In this document: piece after piece, positions 46,401-58,304 of the stretch
How positions within the stretch are numbered: the stretch's first letter is position 1
Layout of the letters: every line of letters starts with the position of its first letter
Assembly: GCF_001305595.1 (NCBI RefSeq)
Contig: NZ_CP012401.1
Coordinates: 1,809,001 to 1,873,000 of the forward strand
Source of the DNA: Azospirillum thiophilum
Lineage (GTDB): Bacteria; Pseudomonadota; Alphaproteobacteria; Azospirillales; Azospirillaceae
Length of the DNA: 64,000 nucleotides
Direction: 5' to 3'
Program-made: the position numbers and the translations under genes
The notes under the pieces: generated by a model
Seen by the model: the letters and a program-made list of their open reading frames with translations, nothing else
Told to the model about the DNA's origin: nothing
The model's database searches: none

Positions 46401-46619
46401 GAATTTGAGCGGTCTGCCTCGTCCACTTCCGATCGGCGTCGGGGCGATCCCGTATCTCCAGACCGGACGGTACGACGCGTCGATGAATGGGCGGGCCGAC
46501 TGCGACCGATTGGGCGGTAGGTTCAGCAGGACCGACACGCTCCCGTCTCCGTCCTTTCCATGCTTGGCACCGGAACCGCCACCGTCGGTGGTGGACGGCC
46601 GCCAACCATGGAGAGCCGC

Positions 46620-47030
46620 ATGCCCGACACCGTGATGTTCCCACAGACCGCCATCGCCAGCAACGCGGAGGATGGCGTCCTCGCCGACGCGCTGGTGCGC
46701 GAGGTCGCTGCTGGTCGCCATCCCCGCGTCACTCTCGACCGGCCTCTCCCGCCGGCCGCGCGTTTGGCGGCGGAGACCCTCGCCGACAGTCTCGACGAGT
46801 TGGACCGCGACCTCGCGCGCCTGCGCCGCCGCCACAGCGCTCCGACCAGCACGGGCGGCCGAATCCGGCTCGCCATCGCCGAGGCCGAACTGCTCGGTGG
46901 CTACGTCCGCGATGTGGCCAAGACTCTGGCGGCACTGCGTGGCGCCGACGCCGCGGTCGAGAAGGCCAGCGAGCGGGGCCAGCCGCTTTATGTGGCCGAC
47001 GAGCGCATCATCCTGCGCCTGCACTGGTAG
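46620..47030 (+). CDS. Hypothetical protein (136 aa)
   Basis: Not recognised. The protein is strongly helical, charged and Ala/Arg/Leu-rich (LAAETLADSLDELDRDLARLRRRH, IRLAIAEAELLGGYVRDVAKTLAALRG), so a coiled coil is likely. There is no signal peptide or membrane segment. The ATG at 46620 follows GGAGAG at good spacing, and third positions are GC-rich, which supports coding on this strand over the antisense frame. The following 47031-47288 holds no convincing gene. A short stretch around 47150-47290 (SAQITPAKFLDGMLRPEDT) reads like a fragment of protein, possibly cut by the IS66 element. Confidence 0.55.
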   Translation: MPDTVMFPQTAIASNAEDGVLADALVREVAAGRHPRVTLDRPLPPAARLAAETLADSLDELDRDLARLRRRHSAPTSTGGRIRLAIAEAELLGGYVRDVAKTLAALRGADAAVEKASERGQPLYVADERIILRLHW

Positions 47031-47349
47031 GCAACGGGCAGGAACGAACTCGATGTCCTCGAGGCGACGGCGCCCCATCCGGTCAGACACGGTTCACCTT
47101 GGACAGGTGAGAGGATCAGGGGATGCTCGAGGGCATCGTCAACAGGACTCGCTGCTGAGCGCACAGATCACGCCTGCGAAGTTTCTCGACGGGATGTTGA
47201 GGCCGGAGGACACCCTCCGGTGGGAACTGACCGATGAGGTCGAATGCGCAGGGTACGCCTCCGGTGAGGGCCGCCTTGGCAAAACCGGGTCTGACGTCTG
47301 AATTTTGCGTGGCGCGTCATCGCGCGGACGCAAACGAGTTGCAAACGTC

Positions 47350-47760
47350 ATGGCTTATCAGCGGGTCGAGGTTTTGACGGGCCGGGAACGGCGGCGGAGC
47401 TACACGCCGGCGGAGAAGGTGCGGATGGTGGAGGAGGCGTTCCGGCCCGGCGTGGTGGTGACGGAGGCGGCCCGTCGGTTGGGCGTGCACGAAAGCCTGC
47501 TGTATCGCTGGCGGGACCTGATGAAGGTCGGCGGGACGTCCGTGGCCGAACCGCCCAGCTTCGTCGCGGTGACCATCACGCCGGAGCCGAGCGTCACGGA
47601 ACCGCCGGTCGTGGCCCCCTCTGAGCCATTGCCGCTTTCGGCCACGCCGGCCACGTGCCCGGCGGTCGTCGAGGTCATCCTGCCCAGCGGGGCACGCCTG
47701 CGTCTGGAAGGGGCGGTCGATCCGGCCCTGGCGGCGGCCGTCGTCGGTGCCCTGGCATGA
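47350..47760 (+). CDS. IS66 TnpA accessory protein
   Basis: A 136-residue protein with an N-terminal helix-turn-helix (RRRSYTPAEKVRMVEEAF...VTEAARRLGVHESLLYRWRDLM) of the transposase IS3/IS911-like type. The C-terminal half is Pro/Val-rich. In IS66 elements TnpA is needed with TnpB and TnpC for transposition. The ATG at 47350 is preferred over an upstream GTG. Its TGA overlaps the tnpB ATG. Confidence 0.92.
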   Translation: MAYQRVEVLTGRERRRSYTPAEKVRMVEEAFRPGVVVTEAARRLGVHESLLYRWRDLMKVGGTSVAEPPSFVAVTITPEPSVTEPPVVAPSEPLPLSATPATCPAVVEVILPSGARLRLEGAVDPALAAAVVGALA

Positions 47761-48104
47761 TCCCGGTGCCGAGCGGGGTGCGGGTGTGGCTGGCCACCGG
47801 ACACACCGACATGCGCAAGGGCTGGGCGAGCTTGGCGTTGCTGGTGCAGGAACGCTTCGCCCAGGACCCGCACAGCGGCCATCTCTTCCTCTTCCGCGGA
47901 CGCCGCGGCGATCTTGTGAAGATCATCTGGTATGACGGCCAGGGCAGTTGCCTGTTCATGAAGAAGCTGGAGCGGGGGCGTTTCATCTGGCCGACGTCGG
48001 CGGACGGTGCGGTGTCGATCTCGGTTGGACAGATGGGCTATCTGCTCGAAGGCATCGACTGGCGCAACCCGCAGAAGACCTGGCGCCCCGAGGCCGCGGG
48101 GTGA
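47757..48104 (+). CDS. IS66 TnpB accessory protein (Orf2)
   Basis: The 115-residue protein is the highly conserved IS66 Orf2: VPSGVRVWLATGHTDMRKGWASLALLVQ, HLFLFRGRRGDLVKIIWYDGQG and KKLERGRFIWP. It is required for transposition, and its biochemical role is unclear. ATGA overlap with tnpA; tnpC starts 79 bases later. Confidence 0.95.
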   Translation: MIPVPSGVRVWLATGHTDMRKGWASLALLVQERFAQDPHSGHLFLFRGRRGDLVKIIWYDGQGSCLFMKKLERGRFIWPTSADGAVSISVGQMGYLLEGIDWRNPQKTWRPEAAG

Positions 48105-48183
48105 CTGCGACACGGTGAATCGACGCACCGGTTCAGGGAGGATTGCGGCGGCTCAACGGCGCGATCCCCGGTAAACTGGCCCT

Positions 48184-49827
48184 ATGACCGCTGCCCCGAC
48201 CCCTGCCGTCTTGGCCGACGATATTGCCAGCCTGCGCGCTGCCTTGGCGCAGGCCGAGGCGCGGGCGGACGCGGCCGAAGCCGAAGCGGCGCGGGCCAAG
48301 GCGATGGCGTCGAATACCGAGGCGCTGATCGCCAGCCTGAAGCTGGAAATCGAGAAGCTCCGGCGCGAACTCTACGGCACGCGTTCCGAACGCAAGGCGC
48401 GCCTGCTGGACCAGTTGGAGTTCCAGCTCGAAGAGCTGGAAGCGACAGCCAGCGAGGACGAGCTGGCGGCCGAGCAGGCCGCTGCCAAAACCACCGCGGT
48501 GGCGGCCTTCACCCGCAAGCGGCCATCGCGCCAACCCTTTCCCGACCACCTGCCGCGCGAGCGCGTCGTTGTGGCGGCCCCGGCGAGCTGCCCGTGCTGC
48601 GGCTCGGACAAGCTGTGCAAGCTGGGCGAGACGATCACCGAGACGCTGGAGGTAATCCCGCGCCAGTGGAAGGTGATCCAGACGGTGCGCGAGCGATTCT
48701 CCTGCCGGGCCTGCGAGACGATCAGCCAGCCGCCGGCGCCGTTCCACACCACCCCGCGGGGCTGGGCCGGCCCCAACCTGCTGGCCACCCTGCTGTTCGA
48801 GAAGTTCGGCCAGCATCAGCCGCTGAACCGGCAGGCCGAACGCTTCGCGCGCGAGGGCGTGCCGCTCAGCCTGTCCACTCTGGCCGATCAAGTGGGCACC
48901 GCCGCCGCGGTGCTGAAGCCGCTGCACGACCTGATCGCCGTGCATGTGCTGGCGGCCGAGCGGCTGCATGGAGACGATACACCAGTGCCCGTGCTGGCCA
49001 AGAGCAAGACCGACACCGGGCGGCTGTGGGTGTATGTGCGTGATGACCGGCCGTTCGCCGGCCAAGCCCCACCGGCAGCGCTGTTCCACTATTCGCGCGA
49101 CCGCAAGGGCGAGCATCCCGAACGGCACCTGGCCGGCTTCACGGGCTGGCTGCAGGCCGATGCGTTCGCCGGCTATAACCGGTTGTACGAACCCGACCGC
49201 CAGCCGGGACCGATCCATGCCGCGCTGTGCTGGGCGCATGCCCGGCGGGGCTTCTTCAAGCTGGCCGACATTGCCGCGAACATCAGGCGCGGCAAGGACG
49301 CCCCGCCGATCTCACCGCTGGCGCTGGAGGCCGTGAAGCGCATCGACGCCCTCTTCGAACTCGAGCGCGCCTTGAACGGCAAGCCGGCGGCCGAGCGGCT
49401 GGCGGCCCGCCAGGAGCACGGCGTCGCCCTCGTAGCCGCGCTGGAGAACTGGTTGCGGACAGAGCGCGCCCGGCTCTCCCGCCATGCCCCAGTGGCCAAG
49501 GCGATGGACTACATGCTGACCCGTTGGGACGGCTTCACCCGTTTCCTCGCCGATGGCCGGCTGTGTCTCACAAACAACGCCGCCGAACGCAGCCTGCGCG
49601 GGATTGCACTCGGGAGGAAAGCATGGCTGTTTTGCGGCTCCGATCGCGGCGGGCAGCGGGCAGCGATCATGTACGGCCTGATCAACACGGCGAAGCTCAA
49701 CGACGTCGATCCCCAGGCGTGGCTCGCCGACGTGCTGGCCCGCATCAACGACATGCCCCAAACCCGCTTGCGCGAACTCCTGCCCTGGGAGTGGAAGGCA
49801 ATCCGCGAGCAGACGAAAGCTGCCTAA
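48184..49827 (+). CDS. IS66 transposase TnpC
   Basis: The 547-residue transposase has an N-terminal coiled coil (residues ~15-90, ALIASLKLEIEKLRREL), a zinc-finger-like CPCCGSDKL...CRACE, and a DDE catalytic domain: Asp in HGDDTPVPVL, Asp in QADAFAGYNRLY, and Glu in NNAAERSLRGIALGRK. The C-terminal IS66_C-type end includes LINTAKLNDVDPQAWLADVL. Length and motifs are intact, so the element may be active. Confidence 0.95.
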   Translation: MTAAPTPAVLADDIASLRAALAQAEARADAAEAEAARAKAMASNTEALIASLKLEIEKLRRELYGTRSERKARLLDQLEFQLEELEATASEDELAAEQAAAKTTAVAAFTRKRPSRQPFPDHLPRERVVVAAPASCPCCGSDKLCKLGETITETLEVIPRQWKVIQTVRERFSCRACETISQPPAPFHTTPRGWAGPNLLATLLFEKFGQHQPLNRQAERFAREGVPLSLSTLADQVGTAAAVLKPLHDLIAVHVLAAERLHGDDTPVPVLAKSKTDTGRLWVYVRDDRPFAGQAPPAALFHYSRDRKGEHPERHLAGFTGWLQADAFAGYNRLYEPDRQPGPIHAALCWAHARRGFFKLADIAANIRRGKDAPPISPLALEAVKRIDALFELERALNGKPAAERLAARQEHGVALVAALENWLRTERARLSRHAPVAKAMDYMLTRWDGFTRFLADGRLCLTNNAAERSLRGIALGRKAWLFCGSDRGGQRAAIMYGLINTAKLNDVDPQAWLADVLARINDMPQTRLRELLPWEWKAIREQTKAA

Positions 49828-50028
49828 CCGCGGCACTCAGCGGATGCTTACTGCGCAGGCGAGGGTAGCCGAACTGGAAGGCCGAGCGGCACTCGGGAAA
49901 TGGCCGAGATCGGCTCCCCGGCTGCCCTCGACTTTGGAAGCTCGCACGCTGGAACCGGCTCCGGTGACAAGACGAACTGCCTGGCGTCTGGAGGAATCCT
50001 GCGCTCCCCGAGGAGTTGCACGTCTTGC

Positions 50029-50040
50029 TAATGCGCATTA
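50029..50040. promoter_or_regulatory. Candidate ccdAB operator palindrome
   Basis: TAATGCGCATTA is a perfect 12-base palindrome 28 bases before the ccdA start. CcdA-type antitoxins autoregulate their operon by binding palindromes in the promoter, so this is the likely operator. The 49852-50068 stretch between IS66 and ccdA has no gene I can support. Confidence 0.5.
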
Positions 50041-50068
50041 TCATACACACGATACGGCGGAGGACGAT

Positions 50069-50362
50069 ATGAGTCACATCCAGCGGACCGCAACGGGCTA
50101 CGATGTCGGGGCGTCGAAGAAGCGTGTCAACCTCACGCTCAACGAAGACCTCGTTCGCGTCGCCCAAGCCTACACCGACAACCTCTCCGGGACCATCGAG
50201 ACGCTCCTCGCCACGTGGGCGCAGACGGAACGGCGGAAGCGGGAGGACGATCAGGAACACCGTCGGAAGGTCGCCGCGGCGTGGAACGCCTTCGACGAGC
50301 GGCATGGTCGCTTCGCCGACGAGTGGAACCGGGACTTCATGCCGGACGACGAGACCCGCTGA
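50069..50362 (+). CDS. ccdA: CcdA-like antitoxin
   Basis: The 97-residue protein has the CcdA ribbon-helix-helix start (KKRVNLTLNEDLVRVAQAYTDNLSGTIE) for DNA binding. A charged C-terminal region follows, with AWNAFDERHGRFADEWNRDF, which resembles the segment that wraps CcdB. ATG 50069 follows GGCGGAGGA. The stop overlaps the ccdB ATG (TGATG), the classic toxin-antitoxin coupling. Confidence 0.9.
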   Translation: MSHIQRTATGYDVGASKKRVNLTLNEDLVRVAQAYTDNLSGTIETLLATWAQTERRKREDDQEHRRKVAAAWNAFDERHGRFADEWNRDFMPDDETR

Positions 50363-50673
50363 TGCCGCAGTTCGATGTCCACCGCAACCCGGGTCGCACC
50401 AGGGCCGCGATCCCGTTCGTCCTCGTCGTGCAGGGCGACCGCTGGAAGGACCGCGCCGATCGCGTCGTCGCACCGCTGGTTCTGGCGAGTGAAGTGGGGT
50501 ATCGCGACCCGACCTTGAACCCGGACTTCACCATCGACGGCACGGCGGTCATCCTGAACCCGCTCCAGATGGCGACCATTCCCACCCGCGTGCTCGGTCC
50601 TGCGGTGGGGAATCTCGACGGCGACCACATCCGGATCATTGCCGCGCTTGATGCCCTAATCGCACAGGGATAA
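50362..50673 (+). CDS. ccdB: CcdB-like toxin (DNA gyrase poison)
   Basis: The 103-residue protein matches CcdB: FDVHRNPGRTRAAIPFVLVVQ at the start, DRVVAPLV and GTAVILNPLQMATIPTRVLG in the centre, and a C-terminal helix (IRIIAALDALIAQG) like the gyrase-contacting end WGF in F-plasmid CcdB, though that exact ending is not present. CcdB traps gyrase-DNA cleavage complexes. Coupled to ccdA; the pair sits between IS66 and the defence-like operon and may help keep the island. Confidence 0.9.
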   Translation: MPQFDVHRNPGRTRAAIPFVLVVQGDRWKDRADRVVAPLVLASEVGYRDPTLNPDFTIDGTAVILNPLQMATIPTRVLGPAVGNLDGDHIRIIAALDALIAQG

Positions 50674-50783
50674 TGGAATTCAATCAGAAGTTCTGAATCG
50701 GCGCAGATCATGCTGACCTTACGCCGATATTCAGACTATCTTAATGGTAATTTACCTTTTCAGGCTTCTTAACACGACATGGT

Positions 50784-53700
50784 TCATTCTTCTTCGAACC
50801 CGTGGCTGGTGAATTTCAGGGTACGGCTGTTCTCGGTGATGGTGCGAACGAGATGATCCGGCACGCCGTTGGGCAGATGAGCGGCGATCTCGAGCGTTAC
50901 CGTCACCTCGGTTCCCATCAAACCGACCAGATGGGAAATGACCTCTTCCGCGATGCGTCCGGCATCTCTTCCGACACGCATGGCATCGAGTGGCACAGTA
51001 CCGTGAAAACGCCGCAGCACCCGCTCGCGCGGCGTAACTGAACCACTTACGCTATTGCCGACGAACACACCGGTGGCTTCCTGCATGGAGGTCGGTCGGC
51101 TTGCGTCTCCCTCTGGCACGGCAAAGACAACCGGAGCGGGAGCCGAGGCATCTTCGGCCTGCTGCCGAACCGCGACGTCCGGCTTCACCAGAACACCCTC
51201 GAGGCCGTCAGCCGACAGGGACGACGGCTTTCCGCATCGCAGCCCGCGGTACCTGTTTCCAGCCTCATCGAAGCTGTCGGCGTAAGCGAACGTCTCGCGC
51301 TCCCAGAGCAGGGCGCTCAATCCGTCGCCGACGGCGGCGGCGAGAACTTGTGAATCTCGCAAGCGAGGCAGGTACAGATAGCGGGCGAAGTCCTCGGCGA
51401 GTTGCTTCACCGCGACATGATTGCCGCGCCATAGCGGAACGCGGTCCAACTCCATGCGCAACCGGGTACCGGCGAGCGCTGGGATGAACAACTCTTCACT
51501 GCGCAGCTTCTTGCTCGCCCGAACGGCCAGCGCGTCCTGACCCGTCAGTTTGAACGCCTTCCATTCCATCGGCGACTGCGGAGTTTCCTGGATGGGTACG
51601 ATGAGCCACTGATAGGATTCCGGCATCCGTGCGGCGACGGTGCTGTCGGCGATCTTCATCTGATTGTCGGCTTGCTTGACCTGCTGCGGATCCAGGTTCA
51701 GCCCGTCCTTCTGGGAAACGATCGACTCCCACGCAAGGTAGCGGCGCACAGCTTCGTCGAGATCCTGAAGGCGGGTCTGGTCGACCGCCAGAAACACCAG
51801 GGCATTCTGATACAATCGGGGCGCGCTGCCCCTGGAGTCCAGGATGGCCTTGGCTGCGGCCTGCGCCCGATTGGCCGGATCCTTGCTGTAGGGGTGATCG
51901 ACGCCGAGCACCACCAGTCGGGCCTCCATGTCGTCGGACACGTCGGCGCCCGTGCGCGGCAACTCGTGGATGCGTCGGAAATCACCGCTGGTGCGGAGAT
52001 CACGCGCGAGCCGCTTGCCGATTTCCTCGGCAACGGCGTCGGGGTTGCGCTTGTACTGCTCGGCCCGATCCTCCGCCATCTTGGTGACGGTCGGCTGGGT
52101 CGAGTACCAGTATCGGGCGCCGTCCTGGTACAGGTAGGTGGCGGCGTTCGACAGACGGCGAAGCGCGTCCCCGAACAACGCCGGCGCTTCCCCCGGCATC
52201 ACGCAGCCGAGCTTGATGCGGCGATCCTCGACGCCCCGGTTCGCCGCTGTCGCAGTGGGGGCGGTTCCGAGATAGATCGTGCGCGCCACCCGGCGGCAGG
52301 CGGAGATCCGGCTGAGATTCGTGGCGCTGGCGTCGATCTGCAACGGCAGGGCGTTGGGGCCGTCCACGTCCTTCTCGATGATCGGCTTCCAGATGTCGGG
52401 CAGGTAGCGCGTCAGCTCATCGCGCACGCGTGGGTCGTCGATCTGAAGGTTGCCCGGCATGATCAGGGGATTGCGGTCTCCCCGCTCCCACAGGCTGTGG
52501 ATCACCGCCGCCATCAGGCGCAGGACGCCGCGGGTGCGCTGGAACTTCACCAGCGTGGACCATTCGGTGTAGAGCCGGTCGAAGATCTCCGGGTGGATCG
52601 GGTAGGCCGCCTTGATGCGCCGCTCATAGTCGATGTCGCGGCATTCCGGCGGGAATTCCTGACCCTGGTCGTTGTAGAGTTCGTGAAACTCACGCGCCAC
52701 CGCGTCGCGGGCGACGAACTGCGACCGATCCAGCAGCGGTTCGAACAGCCGGCGTCGGACGATTTCGAAGCCTTCCTCGGTGCTGGCCGGCGCCCACGAG
52801 GACTCCACCCGACCGATGACGTTGCGCAGCCGGTCCAGGGCCGCCCGGCCCCGCGCGCCGCCGACCTCCTCGTCGTCGGCCCGCGCGTGCGGGGACACGG
52901 CGGTGTCGGAGGCCGGAAGGCTGATGACCAGCAGGCAGTTGCGGGCGAGCTTCGCCGATTCCGTCAAAGCCTGGGCGAAGGAGAAATGCGTCTCGAAACT
53001 GCCGCCCGGCAGATCGGACTCGTCGTGAAGCTGACGGGCGTAGGCGACCCATTCGTCGATCAGGATCAGGCACGGCCCGTATTCGTTCATCAGCTCGCGC
53101 AGGGTGTCGCCGGGGCTGGTCGCCCGTTCGTCGTCGGCCCGCAGACGCTCGAAGGCGGGACGGCCGCCGAGTTGCCACGCCAGTTCACCCCACAGGGTGC
53201 GCACGGTCACGCCGTCCGGCTTCACGCTGGGGTTGCCGGGGGAAATCTTGTTGCCGACGAGTACCACCCGTTTGACCGATTTCGGCAGCGTGTTGATGCC
53301 GCTCTCGCTCAGCAGGGCATCCACCCCCAGCAATTCGCCGGGCGCCGTCCCGGAGAACAGATGGTAAAGCGCCAGCATGGAGTGGGTCTTGCCGCCGCCG
53401 AAGTTGGTCTGAAGCTGCACCACCGGGTCGCCGCCCTGGCCGCACACCCGCAAGGCGGCGCCTTTCAGGAGCTGCTTCAGGCTCTCGGTCAGGTAGGTGC
53501 GGCGGAAGAATTCGGCGGGGTCGCGGTATTCGTCGCTGCCCTCGCGCAGATGGACCTGCCACAGGTCGGCGGCGAATTCGGCCTGCTGGTAGCGGCCGCT
53601 GGCGACGTCGCGGTGCGGGTTCACCACCTCGCGCCATGGCTTCATCGTGCCGGCGGCGAGGCTTTCCACGGCGGTGCCCGTGGTCTTGCGCCGTTCGCCG

Positions 53701-54140
53701 CGCATCTGTTCCTCGAAGACCAGACGGCGCAGTTCCATCTTCATCCGGGCGACGTCGTCGGCCTGCGGCGCCGAAACGGCGGTCAGCAGGCGGGCGATGC
53801 TGTCGAGGCCACGGTCGGCGTCGTCGCTCGAAAAGGGTTCCTGATGCGCCCAGCGGTTGCGGACGCCGCGGATTTCCCCGACCAGACTGCGTTCCGCCGG
53901 CCCCAGCGTCGCGCGGAACACCTCGTTCCAGCTTTCCCACATCAGTTTCAGCAACGGGGCGACGTCCCAATCCGAAGGCGGGCGATTCTTTGTCAGCGCG
54001 TCCTCGGCGAAGCCGCGCAGGGCTGGGATCGTCACCCCCCCCTTCAGCGCGGCGGTGAGTTCCCGGTCCACATAGGGGCCGAGACCCGCCTTCAGAAGAT
54101 CGAGCGCCTTGCCGACGCGTTCTTGGTTGGTCATCGCCAT
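50784..54140 (-). CDS. DUF499-family ATPase with N-terminal HEPN-like motif
   Basis: This 1118-residue protein belongs to the predicted AAA+-like ATPases known as DUF499 (COG1483). The P-loop is NFGGGKTHS (~residues 246-254), and LILIDEW is the likely Walker B. The first ~125 residues are helical with RNRWAH at 94-99, fitting the Rx4H motif of Swt1-type HEPN RNase domains. The C-terminal part has charged repeats and ends GVPDHLVRTITENSRTLKF. DUF499 proteins have been noted next to DUF1156 methylases in defence islands, and their mechanism is unknown. ATG 54140, or the ATG two codons later. It is the last gene of the minus-strand operon. Confidence 0.88.
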   Translation of the reverse strand: MAMTNQERVGKALDLLKAGLGPYVDRELTAALKGGVTIPALRGFAEDALTKNRPPSDWDVAPLLKLMWESWNEVFRATLGPAERSLVGEIRGVRNRWAHQEPFSSDDADRGLDSIARLLTAVSAPQADDVARMKMELRRLVFEEQMRGERRKTTGTAVESLAAGTMKPWREVVNPHRDVASGRYQQAEFAADLWQVHLREGSDEYRDPAEFFRRTYLTESLKQLLKGAALRVCGQGGDPVVQLQTNFGGGKTHSMLALYHLFSGTAPGELLGVDALLSESGINTLPKSVKRVVLVGNKISPGNPSVKPDGVTVRTLWGELAWQLGGRPAFERLRADDERATSPGDTLRELMNEYGPCLILIDEWVAYARQLHDESDLPGGSFETHFSFAQALTESAKLARNCLLVISLPASDTAVSPHARADDEEVGGARGRAALDRLRNVIGRVESSWAPASTEEGFEIVRRRLFEPLLDRSQFVARDAVAREFHELYNDQGQEFPPECRDIDYERRIKAAYPIHPEIFDRLYTEWSTLVKFQRTRGVLRLMAAVIHSLWERGDRNPLIMPGNLQIDDPRVRDELTRYLPDIWKPIIEKDVDGPNALPLQIDASATNLSRISACRRVARTIYLGTAPTATAANRGVEDRRIKLGCVMPGEAPALFGDALRRLSNAATYLYQDGARYWYSTQPTVTKMAEDRAEQYKRNPDAVAEEIGKRLARDLRTSGDFRRIHELPRTGADVSDDMEARLVVLGVDHPYSKDPANRAQAAAKAILDSRGSAPRLYQNALVFLAVDQTRLQDLDEAVRRYLAWESIVSQKDGLNLDPQQVKQADNQMKIADSTVAARMPESYQWLIVPIQETPQSPMEWKAFKLTGQDALAVRASKKLRSEELFIPALAGTRLRMELDRVPLWRGNHVAVKQLAEDFARYLYLPRLRDSQVLAAAVGDGLSALLWERETFAYADSFDEAGNRYRGLRCGKPSSLSADGLEGVLVKPDVAVRQQAEDASAPAPVVFAVPEGDASRPTSMQEATGVFVGNSVSGSVTPRERVLRRFHGTVPLDAMRVGRDAGRIAEEVISHLVGLMGTEVTVTLEIAAHLPNGVPDHLVRTITENSRTLKFTSHGFEEE

Positions 54141-54171
54141 GTGCAGAAACTTTCCGGTCCGGTGGCCAGCG

Positions 54172-54819
54172 TCAGAGGAAGGCGCGGTTGATGGTGACCT
54201 TCAAGGTCTTGGGATCGACGGGATGCTCGGCGACGCGGCCGCGGCCGGAAGCGTTCTTGATGCGGATGCCCCGCCCATCGTCGCCCCAGTCGGTTTCCGC
54301 CTCGCATTCGCGCAACCACTGGATGAGGCGCGGGAAATGCCGGTTGGCCCCGACATTCATGCGCAGTTCGATGGAGGCGGACACACCAATGCGTTTCAGC
54401 GCGTTGCGCAGGAAGATGTTCATTGGAACATCGACCAACTCATCGTTGCTTGCCATTTCTGCCGCAACTTCATAGATCGCCTGCTTGACCTGATTGGGAG
54501 TCAAGTCGTCCATGTCTTGGATCCGCGCCATTTCGACATCATTCCCAGACACTTCAGCGATCAGATCTTCCGCCGAATCGGGAGTCGGAATATCGAGTTG
54601 TTCAGCGATTCCCTGGAAATCCGTTCTCGACTGAAGCTTGCTCTTGAGGAGTTCAAGAACGCTCTTGAAGCGATCGGTGGGCGTGTAGCCGGTGATCGGC
54701 ATCGGCTCGCCGAATTGCTGCTCCCAGGCGTTGGCGATCGCCGTGATGACCTTGTGATAGGTCATGGAACTGATCTTCACACCTAAGTGACTGTAGCCAC
54801 TCTCATTGAGTGAGTGCAT
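54172..54819 (-). CDS. Unrecognised 215-aa protein between methylase and DUF499 ATPase
   Basis: No family recognised. The start ATG 54819 has a good GGAGAG site, 14 bases after the methylase stop. The N-terminal part (MTYHKVITAIANAWEQQFGE) is amphipathic and helical. The middle is very acidic (DSAEDLIAEVSGNDVEMARIQD), and the C-terminal third (SIELRMNVGANRHFPRLIQWLRE) could bind a partner. The coding strand is somewhat AT-richer around 54430-54640 than its neighbours. Fixed position in the operon suggests a subunit or specificity factor for the methylase/ATPase pair. Confidence 0.75.
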   Translation of the reverse strand: MHSLNESGYSHLGVKISSMTYHKVITAIANAWEQQFGEPMPITGYTPTDRFKSVLELLKSKLQSRTDFQGIAEQLDIPTPDSAEDLIAEVSGNDVEMARIQDMDDLTPNQVKQAIYEVAAEMASNDELVDVPMNIFLRNALKRIGVSASIELRMNVGANRHFPRLIQWLRECEAETDWGDDGRGIRIKNASGRGRVAEHPVDPKTLKVTINRAFL

Positions 54820-54833
54820 TGGGCTCTCCGCGA

Positions 54834-57826
<2,993 letters not shown>

Positions 57827-57827
<1 letters not shown>

Positions 57828-58304
57828 CAGTCACAATCCTCTTCGGGCGCCCAGGGCGGCGGAGCGCCGGGCAGCGTCATCTCAGCGAAACGCTGGCTTA
57901 TCGCATGGGCGGCGTCGGAAGGCGACCGGCACGCCAACCCGCCGAGCGCCCGTAGGACGTTGCGCACCAGCTCGTCGTCGCGGACCAGCGTGGGGAACAG
58001 GCGATGGTGGACGAACCGCTCCCAGCTCTGCGCCGGATCCGACGTGGCGGGGGCGAAGAGGTCGGTCTGCGGGTCGTAGAGTTCGTCGCGGTACCGCCGG
58101 CAGAGATCCTGCCATGCCCGGCCAGAGCGGCGCGAGATCCACAGGATCGGCCTGACCCAGCGTCACCAGCGGCCCGGCACGGTCGCGTGGCTGTTCCAAC
58201 AGGTCCATCGCGCGCAGGAAACGGCGGCGGCACAGGGAGTAGAGAGCGAACAGCGCGGCCTTGCCGCCGTCCGCTTGATGGGTGGTGAGATCCTCGCGGG
58301 TCAC
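57827..58304 (-). CDS. Small unknown gene, frameshifted, between helicase and methylase
   Basis: The GTG at 58304 overlaps the helicase stop (GTGA) and starts MTREDLTTHQADGGKAALFALYSL. This frame degenerates after ~45 residues. Another frame, free of stops, runs from about 58162 (RWVRPILWISRRSGRAWQDL) through DELYDPQTDLFAPATSDPAQ to a C-terminus ending WAPEEDCD. Its TGA shares a base with the methylase ATG. Joining them needs a one-base deletion near 58160-58175. The joined protein would be ~158 aa, mostly helical, of unknown function. Coupling at both ends implies a real gene; the break may be sequencing error or true decay. Confidence 0.65.

Larger units (their letters stand above)
47289..49851 (+). 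mobile_element. IS66-family insertion sequence
   Basis: About 2.56 kb with the three-gene IS66 layout tnpA-tnpB-tnpC. The right end GGCACTCAGCGGATGCTTAC (to 49851) is a typical IS66 terminal repeat. The left end is less clear: GTCTGACGTCTGAATTTTGCG from 47289 aligns only loosely with it. No 8-base target duplication is visible (AAAACCGG left, TGCGCAGG right), so one end may be altered or the left boundary misplaced. Confidence 0.85.

Noticed and set aside
46284-47090. Minus-strand gene of ~268 codons
   Set aside because: Overlaps the plus-strand gene at 46620-47030, which has a ribosome-binding site and better third-position composition.
47102-47288. Plus-strand coding fragment before IS66
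   Set aside because: Reads like protein in part, but has no credible start, is interrupted by the IS end and lacks recognisable domains; noted only as a possible remnant.
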